The position numbers and the translations under genes are program-made. The notes below the pieces were generated by a model. That model was not told where the DNA came from, ran no database searches, and saw only the letters and a list, made by a program, of their open reading frames with translations. From assembly GCF_018024495.1 (NCBI RefSeq), contig NZ_CP071696.1:558001-622000 (forward strand): DNA of 64,000 bases. The letters run 5' to 3'. The number at the start of each line of letters is the position of its first letter. The first letter of the stretch is position 1. Positions 24,821-32,477 of the stretch are shown here, one piece after another. The stretch is from Agromyces archimandritae. GTDB lineage: Bacteria > Actinomycetota > Actinomycetes > Actinomycetales > Microbacteriaceae.

Positions 24821-26068
24821 ATGACCCACCGAATGCTCCCGGTCGCGGCGCTCGCCGCCGCTTCCGCCCTCCTCCTCTCCGGCTGCTCGGCCGCCGGCGA
24901 CGACTCCACGACCCTGCAGTTCTCGCTCTACATGACGGCCGACAGCGCCCAGAACGAAGTCCTCGCCGAGCTCCTCGACGAGTTCGAGGCCGAAACCGGC
25001 ACGAAGGTCGAGGTGACCGCAGCCACGACCGCCTACGAGAACAACCTCAAGGTGCAGATGGCCTCCGGCACCCTGCCCGACGTGTTCGCCACGCACGGAT
25101 GGTCGGTGCTGCGCTACCGTCAGTTCCTCGAACCGCTCACCGAGCAGCCGTGGGCCGACAAGGTGAACCCGGCGCTCGACGAGTCGATGCGCGACGCCGA
25201 CGGCGAGCTCTACGCCCTGCCCATCGAATACACCGTCACCGGCATCAACACGAACCTCGACGTGCTCGAAGCGGCCGGCGTCGACCCCGCATCCATCGAG
25301 ACATGGGACGACTTCGACGCCGCGCTGGCGAAGATCAAGGCCTCGGGCGTCTCCCCGATCACCCTGTCGGGCAAGAGCAGCTCCCCCGCCAACCTCGCCG
25401 ACTTCATCGCCTCGAACGCCTTCACCGACGACGAGCTCGCGGCCTTCGGCGACGGCGACTTCGACACCGACGCCTACACCGACCAGGTGCTCGACCGCAT
25501 CCAGGGCTGGGTCGAGGCCGGCTACATCAACCCCGACTACGTCTCGGCGTCGCTCGACGACATGGCCCTCCAGCTCGCCCAGGGTCAGGCCGCGTTCGCC
25601 TTCAACCAGCCCACGCTGCTCACCACGGCCCTCGGCTACGACGAGGACGTCAACGTCGGCTTCATCCCCCTGCCCACCGACGACGGCGACCGTTACCTCG
25701 TGGGCGGCGAGGGCGTGAATTCGTTCGGCGTGTGGAAGGGCGGCGAGCACAAGGACGAGGCCCTCGCGCTCCTCGCGTTCCTCGCCGAGCCCGACCATGC
25801 CGCCAAGCTCTCCGAATCGATCGGCACCTACTCCGGGCTCACGGATGCCGAACCCGACCTCGGCGAGATCCAGGCGAGCTACGACACCTGGGTGACCCCC
25901 GGCGAGCTGCCCACGAAGCCGTTCTTCGACCGCGTCTCGCTGCCGAGCGGCATGTGGGCGACGATGATCGCCACGACCGACTCGGTCATCACGGGCCAGG
26001 CCACCGCGAAGGAGGCCGCCGAGCAGATGAAGACCGAGTTCGACACCCTGTACGGCCAGGGCGACTGA
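24821..26068 (+). CDS. Sugar ABC transporter substrate-binding lipoprotein
   Basis: Extracytoplasmic receptor of a carbohydrate uptake (CUT1) ABC transporter. The 415-residue protein has a lipoprotein signal with LLLSGC at about residues 18-23, so Cys23 is the lipidated residue. It is then a family 1 solute-binding protein with the ATTAYENNLKVQMASGTLPDVF segment split across its first lobe. AAGGAA precedes the ATG at 24821; the larger open frame that merges into the galactosidase is not real. Given its position after a GH36 enzyme, the ligand is probably an alpha-galactoside such as raffinose or melibiose. A GC-rich hairpin follows the gene. Confidence 0.92.
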   Translation: MTHRMLPVAALAAASALLLSGCSAAGDDSTTLQFSLYMTADSAQNEVLAELLDEFEAETGTKVEVTAATTAYENNLKVQMASGTLPDVFATHGWSVLRYRQFLEPLTEQPWADKVNPALDESMRDADGELYALPIEYTVTGINTNLDVLEAAGVDPASIETWDDFDAALAKIKASGVSPITLSGKSSSPANLADFIASNAFTDDELAAFGDGDFDTDAYTDQVLDRIQGWVEAGYINPDYVSASLDDMALQLAQGQAAFAFNQPTLLTTALGYDEDVNVGFIPLPTDDGDRYLVGGEGVNSFGVWKGGEHKDEALALLAFLAEPDHAAKLSESIGTYSGLTDAEPDLGEIQASYDTWVTPGELPTKPFFDRVSLPSGMWATMIATTDSVITGQATAKEAAEQMKTEFDTLYGQGD

Positions 26069-26082
26069 CCCGAGCCGTTCGG

Positions 26083-26114
26083 CCGCGGGCCCGGGTGGGA
26101 TCCCGGGCCCGCGG
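26083..26114 (+). terminator. Intercistronic 13-bp hairpin after the binding-protein gene
   Basis: CCGCGGGCCCGGG (26083-26095) and CCCGGGCCCGCGG (26102-26114) are perfect complements around the loop TGGGAT. The hairpin lies between the binding-protein stop and the permease ribosome binding site. In other sugar operons such structures stabilise the upstream mRNA or partly terminate transcription, so the binding protein is made in excess. Confidence 0.75.
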
Positions 26115-26130
26115 CGAGGAAAGGACTCCC

Positions 26131-27054
26131 ATGAGCGCATCCGCTCCGCCTCGCGCCGCCCGCCGCGGCCCGTTCGGCCGGCGCCTCGCCGGCTCGTCGA
26201 TCAACCTGATGTACGCACCCGCGCTCATCCTGTTCGCGGTCTTCATCGTCGTGCCCGTGATCTCGGGCATCGGGCTGGCGACGACGAACTGGGACGGTTA
26301 CTCGCCCGAGCGCGACTTCATCGGCGCCGAGAACTTCGCGAGGCTCTTCGCCGATCCGAACTTCGGCACCGCCCTCGTGAACACCTTCGTCTACGGCATC
26401 GGCAGCACGATCCTGCAGCAGCTGATCGGGCTGCTGCTCGCCGTCCTCCTCGACCAGCGCCTGCGCGGCCGCAACGTGGCCCGCGCGATCATCTACCTGC
26501 CGGCCCTCGTCTCGCCCGTCGTGATGGGCACGATGTACTACCTCGTGTTCCGATACCACCAGGGCGCGCTGAACGACGTCACCGCCGCCTTCGGCGCCGA
26601 ACCGGTCGCCTGGCTCGCCGACGCCGGGTTCGCCGTCGCCGTGATCGTGCTCATCAACTCGCTGCAGTTCGTCGGCATCTCGATGATCATCTACCTCTCG
26701 GGGCTCCAGGGCATCCCCGCCGAGATCAAGGAGGCCGCCTCCCTCGACGGCGCAACGGGGTGGCGGCAGTTCCGCACCATCACGATCCCGCAGCTCATGC
26801 CGGCGTTCTCCGCGAGCGTCGTGCTGAACCTCATCGGCGGGCTCAAGCTCTACGACATCATCCAGGTGCTCACCGGCGGCGGGCCGGGCTACGCCACCAA
26901 CTCGGTGTCGACGCTCATTGGCCGCACCTACTTCGGCAATCAGTCCGCCGGCTACGCCGCCGCGCAGGGCCTCGTCCTGTTCCTCATCATCGCCGCCTGC
27001 ACCGTGCTCCTGAACCTCTGGTTCGACCGCACCCGATCGCGTCTGGAGAACTGA
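26131..27054 (+). CDS. Sugar ABC transporter permease (MalF-like)
   Basis: First membrane subunit of the CUT1 importer. The 307-residue protein has six predicted transmembrane segments and the EAA loop EAASLDGATGWRQFRTITIPQLMPA, the site that contacts the ATPase, at about residues 200-225. The start ATG has GAGGAAAGG upstream. The next permease begins 1 nt after its stop. No ATPase is encoded here, so the transporter probably uses a shared MsiK/MsmK-type ATPase from elsewhere in the chromosome. Confidence 0.93.
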   Translation: MSASAPPRAARRGPFGRRLAGSSINLMYAPALILFAVFIVVPVISGIGLATTNWDGYSPERDFIGAENFARLFADPNFGTALVNTFVYGIGSTILQQLIGLLLAVLLDQRLRGRNVARAIIYLPALVSPVVMGTMYYLVFRYHQGALNDVTAAFGAEPVAWLADAGFAVAVIVLINSLQFVGISMIIYLSGLQGIPAEIKEAASLDGATGWRQFRTITIPQLMPAFSASVVLNLIGGLKLYDIIQVLTGGGPGYATNSVSTLIGRTYFGNQSAGYAAAQGLVLFLIIAACTVLLNLWFDRTRSRLEN

Positions 27055-27055
27055 G

Positions 27056-27874
27056 ATGCGTCGATCGACGAAAATCCTCATCGCCGTCGTGGTGCTGCTC
27101 TTCTGCGCGGTGCAGCTCGTGCCGTTCTACCTGGCCCTCACGACGGCCTTCAAGGAGCAGACCGACCTGTCCTCCGTGTGGTGGTTCCCCTTCGACGCCG
27201 TCACATTCGACAACTTCTCCTCGGCCGTCGAGGACGGCGGGGTGCTCCGCGCCATCGGCAACAGCGTGATCGTCACGGTCGTGACGACCGTGCTCACGTG
27301 CGTGCTCGCGGCCCTGGCCGCGTATCCGCTCGCGCGGCGACGCACCAGGCTGAACCGCTCGGTCGAGTTCCTCATCCTCGCCGTCATGATGGTGCCGCCG
27401 CTCAGCATCCTCGTGCCCCTGTACTCGCTGCTCAACCAGCTCGGCCTGCTGAACACCTACGCGGGCCTCATCCTGCCGCTCACCTGCCTCGAGCTGCCGC
27501 GGGCGATCTTCCTGTACACCCAGTTCCTGCGGGCGGTGCCGCTCTCGCTCGAAGAGGCCGCCCGCGTCGACGGGGCGAACCGCCTGCAGACGCTCTCCCG
27601 CATCGTGTTCCCGCTGTTGAAGCCCGTGACGGCGACGGTCGTGATCCTCACCTCGGTGTACGTCTGGAACGAATTCGCGCTCAGCTCGTACATCCTCACC
27701 GGCAACGAGATGCGCACCCTCGCGCCCGCGATCGCCTCCTTCTTCGGTTCGCAGGGCTCGAATGTGAACGCCGCCGTGGCGTCCGCCCTGATCGGCGTGG
27801 TGCCGATGCTCGTGGCCTACCTCTTCCTGCAGCGCTACTTCATGAAGGGGATGCTCGCGGGCGCCGAGAAGTGA
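27056..27874 (+). CDS. Sugar ABC transporter permease (MalG-like)
   Basis: Second membrane subunit of the CUT1 importer. The 272-residue protein has the N-terminal signal-anchor-like helix, about six transmembrane segments, and the EAA loop EEAARVDGANRLQTLSRIVFPLLKPV at about residues 165-190. The ATG follows the preceding stop by 1 nt, and the gene ends 28 bp before pcm. It forms the last gene of the galactoside operon. Confidence 0.93.
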   Translation: MRRSTKILIAVVVLLFCAVQLVPFYLALTTAFKEQTDLSSVWWFPFDAVTFDNFSSAVEDGGVLRAIGNSVIVTVVTTVLTCVLAALAAYPLARRRTRLNRSVEFLILAVMMVPPLSILVPLYSLLNQLGLLNTYAGLILPLTCLELPRAIFLYTQFLRAVPLSLEEAARVDGANRLQTLSRIVFPLLKPVTATVVILTSVYVWNEFALSSYILTGNEMRTLAPAIASFFGSQGSNVNAAVASALIGVVPMLVAYLFLQRYFMKGMLAGAEK

Positions 27875-27902
27875 CCGGCGTAGCCTGAGGGCAGGGGGCA
27901 TC

Positions 27903-28559
27903 ATGGGCGACGACGGGCGGGCGGCCGAGCGCGGCGAGATGGTCGCGTGGACGATCGAGGCGCGCGGGATCCGCGATCCGGCGGTGATCGCGGCGATGCG
28001 GAGCGTGCCGCGGGAGGCGTTCGTGCCGGCATCCATCGCAGGCGAAGCCTATGCCGACCACCCGCTGCCGATCGGCTCGGGGCAGACCATCTCGCAGCCC
28101 TACATCGTCGCCCTGACCGCCGAAGCGGCCCGGCTGACGGCCGGTGACCGCGTGCTCGACGTCGGCACGGGTTCGGGATACGCCGCGGCCGTCTACGCGC
28201 ACATCGCGCGGGAGGTCGTCTCGGTGGAGGTCGTGCCGGAGCTGGCGGATCGGGCACGGGCCGCGCTCGCGGCGGCCGGCGTCGGTAACGTGCGCGTCGT
28301 CACGGGCGACGGCACGCTGGGGGTGCCCGAGAACGCCCCGTACGATGCGATCCTCGCCGCTGCGGCGGGCCCCGGCATCCCGGAGCCGTGGATCGGCCAG
28401 CTCGCGCAAGGCGGCCGCATCGTCATGCCGCTCGAACGCGGCGACGGCTGGCAGCAGCTCGTACGCGCGACCCTCGGCGACGACGGCCTCGAGGTCGCCG
28501 AGCTCGGCGGAGTGCGCTTCGTGCCGCTCATCGGCGAGCACGGCATCCGCCCGTCGTAG
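27903..28559 (+). CDS. pcm: Protein-L-isoaspartate O-methyltransferase
   Basis: Repairs age-damaged proteins by methylating L-isoaspartyl residues with S-adenosylmethionine. The 218-residue protein has the family motifs REAFVP (37-42), the active-site loop PLPIGSGQTISQP (54-66) and the SAM-binding DVGTGSGYAAA (86-96). Its first codons are the right copy of a 69-bp direct repeat whose left copy lies 6.7 kb upstream, on the far side of the galactoside genes. With only 28 bp to the preceding permease stop, it may be read through from that operon. Confidence 0.93.
   Translation: MGDDGRAAERGEMVAWTIEARGIRDPAVIAAMRSVPREAFVPASIAGEAYADHPLPIGSGQTISQPYIVALTAEAARLTAGDRVLDVGTGSGYAAAVYAHIAREVVSVEVVPELADRARAALAAAGVGNVRVVTGDGTLGVPENAPYDAILAAAAGPGIPEPWIGQLAQGGRIVMPLERGDGWQQLVRATLGDDGLEVAELGGVRFVPLIGEHGIRPS
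27907..27975 (+). repeat. Right copy of the 69-bp direct repeat
   Basis: Identical to 21232-21300 except for one base. It is part of the intact pcm coding sequence, so this is the functional copy. Confidence 0.9.
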
Positions 28560-28568
28560 CGGATGCCC

Positions 28569-28596
28569 GGCGTCGCGGGGCCTGCGGTGCGACGCC
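28569..28596 (+). terminator. Possible terminator after pcm
   Basis: GGCGTCGC (28569-28576) and GCGACGCC (28589-28596) form an 8-bp GC-rich stem 10 bp after the pcm stop, without a U tract. Confidence 0.45.
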
Positions 28597-28687
28597 CCGC
28601 ACGCGGGGGACGCGCCGCAGGCGTCCGGCGAGCATGGACGCGTGTCGGCGCCCCGCCATAGACTCGAAGGACTCGGCAGGAGGCGAC

Positions 28688-30682
28688 ATGCGGGTGAGGG
28701 CACGTCACGGCGTCGGAACGGCGCTCGCAGGACTGATGCTGGCCGTCGGAGGGGTGCTCGCCGCCGGCGCGACACCGGCGGCGGCGAGCGATCCGGTCGG
28801 ATTCGGCCCTTCGCCCGTCGTGGATGAGGCCGGGGTGCTCGGCGACCGCCTCGGCGAGGTCGAGGAGGCGATCGACCGCGCCGCCGACGCATCCGGCCGG
28901 CAGCTCTTCGTCGCCTTCGTCGACGAATTCGAGAACCCGCAGGCGGCCTCCGAATGGGCCGATCAGACCGCGGCGCAGAACAACATGGGCAAGGAGGACT
29001 ACCTCCTCGCCGTGGCCGTCGACGGCCGCGCCTACTACCTCTCGGCCGATGCCGAGGCCTCCCTCGACGCCGCGAAGATCGACGGCATCTCGCAGAACGA
29101 CATCGAGCCGAAGCTGCGCGACGAAGACTGGGCCGGCGCGGCGATCGCCGCGGCCGACGCGATCGGCGACACCGGCGGCGGCTGGGGCTGGGGCCTGTTC
29201 TGGGCGATCGTCGTGATCGCGGCGATCGCCGTCGTGATCTGGCTGATCGTACGCTCGCAACGCAAGAAGCAGACGCCAGCCGGGGGTGCGGATGCCGCGG
29301 CGCTCCCCCTCGACGAGCTCCGCCGCCGCGCCGGCGGCGCCCTCGTGCAGGGCGACGATGCGATCAAGACGAGCGAGGAAGAGCTCGGGTTCGCCGTAGC
29401 CTCCTACGGCGAGGTCGCCACAGCCCCGTTCGCCGAGGCCATCGAGACGGCCAAAGCCAAGATCCGCGAAGCCTTCGGCCTGCAGCAGCGCCTCGACGAC
29501 GCCGAACCCGACACCGACGAGGAGCGCCGCGCCTGGTACACGCGGATCCTTGAGCTCACCGCCGAAGCCGACCGCGCGCTCGACGAACAGGCGGAACGCT
29601 TCGACCAGCTGCGGTCCCTCGAACAGAACGCGCCCAAGGAACTCGAGCGGGTCGCCGCCGCCCTCGCCGCCGCCGAGGGCGAGACCGGCCCGGCCGCCGA
29701 ACGGCTCGCGAAACTCGGCGGGGCATACACGGCATCGGCCCTGGCATCCGTCGCCGACAACCCCGCGCAGGCCGAAGACCGCGTCGCCTTCGCCCGCACC
29801 GAGCTGGATGCCGCACGCACCGCCCTCGAACAGGACGACACGAGCGAGGCCGCCGTGCACATCCGCGCCGCCGAAGAGGCCGTCGACCAGGCGCGCCTCC
29901 TCGCCCAGGCCGTCGAGCGCCTCGAGCACGACCTCGGCGAGGCCGACGGCGCCATCGACGCGGGCCTGACCGACCTCGACGCCGATGTGCAGACCGCACG
30001 CACCCTGCAAGACCCCGAAGCCGGCCCGCTCGCCGAACGCACCGCCGGCGAAGCCGACGCGATCCGCACCGCCCGGGCAGCCGCCGGCCGCGACCCGCTC
30101 GCCCTCGTGCGCCGGCTGCAGGCCGCCGACCAGCAGATCGACCGCCTCATCGAACGCGCCCGCACCGCGCAGGCCAACGCCGACCGGGCCAGGGCCCGGC
30201 TCGGGCAGAGCCTGACGGCCGCACGAACGCAGGTGCAACAGGCCGAGGACTTCATCGTCGCCCGACGCGGCGCCGTCGGCGCCGAAGCCCGCACCCGCCT
30301 CTCCGAAGCCGGGCGCCTGCTCGCACAGGCCGAACAGCTGCAGACGAGCGACCCCTCGGCCGCCGTCGGCGCCGCCGACCGGGCCGCATCGCTCGCCGGC
30401 CAGGCCCTCGAACTCGCCCGGCAGGACGTCGGCGGATTCGGCGGCGGCCCCGGCGGGGGCCTCGGCGGCGGATACGGCGGAGGCCGGGGAGGCGGCGGCG
30501 ACCTCGGCGCGATCCTCGGCGGCATCCTCATCGGCGGCGCCATGGGCGGCTTCGGAGGCGGCGGGCGCAGCAGCGGCGGCGGCTTCGGCGGCGGACGCGG
30601 CGGCTTCGGCGGCGGGCGCTCGCCGGGCAGCTTCGGCGGCGGCGGCACGCGCGGCAGACGCGGGAGCGGAGGCCGATTCTGA
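28688..30682 (+). CDS. TPM-domain membrane protein with coiled coil and Gly-rich tail
   Basis: The 664-residue protein has, in order: a signal peptide (about 1-34, ending TPAAAS), a TPM_phosphatase-type domain (about 38-155, with VVDEAGVLG and QNNMGKEDYLLAVAVDGR), a transmembrane helix (about 170-192), a long charged Ala/Glu/Arg-rich helical region that looks like a coiled coil (about 200-585), and a Gly/Phe/Arg-rich tail (about 585-664). AGGAGG precedes the ATG at 28688. It is followed by a PspA homologue, a combination seen in envelope-stress loci, so a role in membrane maintenance is inferred. The TPM domain in other proteins is of disputed enzymatic role. Confidence 0.85.
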   Translation: MRVRARHGVGTALAGLMLAVGGVLAAGATPAAASDPVGFGPSPVVDEAGVLGDRLGEVEEAIDRAADASGRQLFVAFVDEFENPQAASEWADQTAAQNNMGKEDYLLAVAVDGRAYYLSADAEASLDAAKIDGISQNDIEPKLRDEDWAGAAIAAADAIGDTGGGWGWGLFWAIVVIAAIAVVIWLIVRSQRKKQTPAGGADAAALPLDELRRRAGGALVQGDDAIKTSEEELGFAVASYGEVATAPFAEAIETAKAKIREAFGLQQRLDDAEPDTDEERRAWYTRILELTAEADRALDEQAERFDQLRSLEQNAPKELERVAAALAAAEGETGPAAERLAKLGGAYTASALASVADNPAQAEDRVAFARTELDAARTALEQDDTSEAAVHIRAAEEAVDQARLLAQAVERLEHDLGEADGAIDAGLTDLDADVQTARTLQDPEAGPLAERTAGEADAIRTARAAAGRDPLALVRRLQAADQQIDRLIERARTAQANADRARARLGQSLTAARTQVQQAEDFIVARRGAVGAEARTRLSEAGRLLAQAEQLQTSDPSAAVGAADRAASLAGQALELARQDVGGFGGGPGGGLGGGYGGGRGGGGDLGAILGGILIGGAMGGFGGGGRSSGGGFGGGRGGFGGGRSPGSFGGGGTRGRRGSGGRF

Positions 30683-30749
30683 CGGCGAACGACGACGGGC
30701 CCAGGCCCGCGCCATCCATCCACGAACCACCGGGAAAGGAACCACCCTC

Positions 30750-31481
30750 ATGAGCAAGCAGTCCATCTTCGGCCGCATCTCGCAACTCGTGCGCGCCAAC
30801 ATCAACGCCCTCATCGATCAGGCCGAAGACCCTGAGAAGATGCTCGACCAGATGGTGCGCGACTACACGAACTCCATCGCCGACGCCGAGGCCGCCATCG
30901 CCGAGACCATCGGCAACCTCCGCCTCCTCGAAGACGACCACCGCGAAGACGTCGAGGCCGCCAAGGAGTGGGGCGACAAGGCGTTCGCGGCCAGTCGCAA
31001 GGCCGACGAACTGCGCGCATCCGGCGACACCGCCGGCGCCGACAAGTTCGACAACCTCGCCAAGGTCGCCCTGAGCCGCCAGATCTCCGCCGAGGGCGAG
31101 GCGAAGGCCGCCGAGCCGCAGATCGCCTCGCAGACCGAGGTCGTCGACAAGCTGAAGTCGGGCCTGAACGGCATGAAGGAGAAGCTGAACCAGCTGAAGA
31201 GCAAGCGCAGCGAGCTCGTCGCCCGGTCGAAGTCGGCCGCGGCGCAGCAGCAGGTGCAGGATGCCGTGAAGTCCATCGACATCCTCGACCCCACGAGCGA
31301 GGTGTCGCGCTTCGAAGACAAGATCCGCCGCGAGGAGGCCAAGGTGCGCGGTGCCGCGGAGCTCGCGGCATCCAGCCTCGACGCCCAGTTCAACGAGCTC
31401 GAAGACGTCGGCACCACCACCGAAGTGGATGCCCGGCTCGCCGCCCTCAAGGCGAAGGGCGCCTCGGGCGCGATCTCCTGA
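30750..31481 (+). CDS. PspA/IM30-family protein
   Basis: The 243-residue protein is almost entirely helical and fits the PspA/Vipp1 family: the N-terminal amphipathic region SIFGRISQLVRANINALIDQAEDPEKMLDQMVRDY, here cited only by its first parts, followed by long charged helices. ESCRT-III-like proteins of this family bind and stabilise stressed membranes. GGAAAGGA precedes the ATG. It follows the TPM/coiled-coil gene by 67 bp and is probably in the same operon. No PspF- or PspB/C-type regulator is nearby. Confidence 0.93.
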   Translation: MSKQSIFGRISQLVRANINALIDQAEDPEKMLDQMVRDYTNSIADAEAAIAETIGNLRLLEDDHREDVEAAKEWGDKAFAASRKADELRASGDTAGADKFDNLAKVALSRQISAEGEAKAAEPQIASQTEVVDKLKSGLNGMKEKLNQLKSKRSELVARSKSAAAQQQVQDAVKSIDILDPTSEVSRFEDKIRREEAKVRGAAELAASSLDAQFNELEDVGTTTEVDARLAALKAKGASGAIS

Positions 31482-31487
31482 GGCTCT

Positions 31488-31520
31488 GCGGAGGTCGCGC
31501 CCGCCCGGCGCGACCTCCGC
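31488..31520 (+). terminator. Terminator hairpin after the PspA gene
   Basis: GCGGAGGTCGCGC (31488-31500) and GCGCGACCTCCGC (31508-31520) are perfect 13-bp complements with a 7-nt loop, starting 7 nt after the stop codon. No U tract follows. Confidence 0.75.
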
Positions 31521-31606
31521 GACCTCGGCCGTGTCGCCGCCTCCGCGGCCCGCTCCGTCTTCGCGACCGGCCGCCGGACCGTCCCGGAAGGGGAACAGCA
31601 GGGAAC

Positions 31607-32455
31607 ATGCCCGCACGTTTCATCGTCGTCCCGCAGTGGCAGGGCTCCGGCTCGGCCCGTGCCATGAGCCACTCCGACGGCGCACACGCCGTCGCGGGCG
31701 AACTGCCGCGAGCGGCCACGCAGGTGCTCGATGTACCCGTCGAGGCCGGCGACTCCCTCGGCACCGGGGTCAAACGCTTCAGCGCGCTCAGGCACGTACG
31801 CGAGCTCGTCGAAGCCGCACTCGACACCGTCGACGAGCCCGTCATCCTCATCGGCGGCGACTGCGGCGCCGCCGTCGGCGCCGTCGCGCACGCTTCGCGC
31901 CGAGCCGGCGACGAGCTCGTCGTGCTCTGGCTCGACGCCCACCCCGATCTGCAGACGCCCGAGACGAGCCCCTCGGGGGCGTTCGGCGGGATGACGCTCC
32001 GCGCGATCGCCGGCGACGGCGCCGACGGGCTCGCCCTCGACGCCGAAACGCGCGTGCCTCCGGAGCGGCTCGTCCTCGGCGGGGCGCGATCCATCGACGA
32101 GGAAGAAGCGCGCTACGTCGGCGAGCACGGCATCCCGCTGCTGACCGTCGAAGACCTCTCCGACCCGGCGGCGGCGATCGGCGCGATCGAGGCCGCCGGG
32201 GCCGGCGCACTGTACATCCACGTCGACCTCGACGTGCTCGACCCCTCAGCCCTGGCCGGGCTCAGCTATCCGATGCCGTTCGGCGTCGACGCCGCCCCGC
32301 TCATCGCACTCGTGCGCGCCCTGGCCGATCGATTCCCGCTCGCCGGCGCCTCGATCGCCGGCTTCGCACCCGGTGGCGCGGGGCCCGACAGCGACGACCT
32401 CTCCACCATCCTGAGGCTCATCGGCGCGCTCACCGCGCGCCCGGCCGCCGCCTGA
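31607..32455 (+). CDS. Arginase/agmatinase-family protein with altered metal ligand
   Basis: The 282-residue protein has the ureohydrolase fold motifs: GGDC (83-86), DAHPD (110-114) and HVDLDVLDP (205-213, with D207 and D209). The first motif is GGDHS in arginases and agmatinases, where the His binds one of the two manganese ions; here it is Cys86. Other ligands are kept. It could hydrolyse a guanidino compound with altered metal use, or be a non-canonical member; the substrate cannot be told. ATG at 31607 follows a GGGAACAGCAGGGAA purine-rich stretch. It is in the same direction as the flavoprotein gene downstream. Confidence 0.85.
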   Translation: MPARFIVVPQWQGSGSARAMSHSDGAHAVAGELPRAATQVLDVPVEAGDSLGTGVKRFSALRHVRELVEAALDTVDEPVILIGGDCGAAVGAVAHASRRAGDELVVLWLDAHPDLQTPETSPSGAFGGMTLRAIAGDGADGLALDAETRVPPERLVLGGARSIDEEEARYVGEHGIPLLTVEDLSDPAAAIGAIEAAGAGALYIHVDLDVLDPSALAGLSYPMPFGVDAAPLIALVRALADRFPLAGASIAGFAPGGAGPDSDDLSTILRLIGALTARPAAA

Positions 32456-32477
32456 GGCGGCATACGAAGGGGGAACC

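Noticed and set aside
24598..26130. Open frame that fuses the binding protein region with the first permease
   Set aside because: It reads the binding-protein gene out of frame as Arg-rich sequence. The real permease starts at 26131 with its own ribosome binding site.
28388..28687. Longer N-terminus for the TPM protein (open frame starts at 28388)
   Set aside because: That part overlaps pcm in another frame. A signal peptide and AGGAGG fix the start at 28688.
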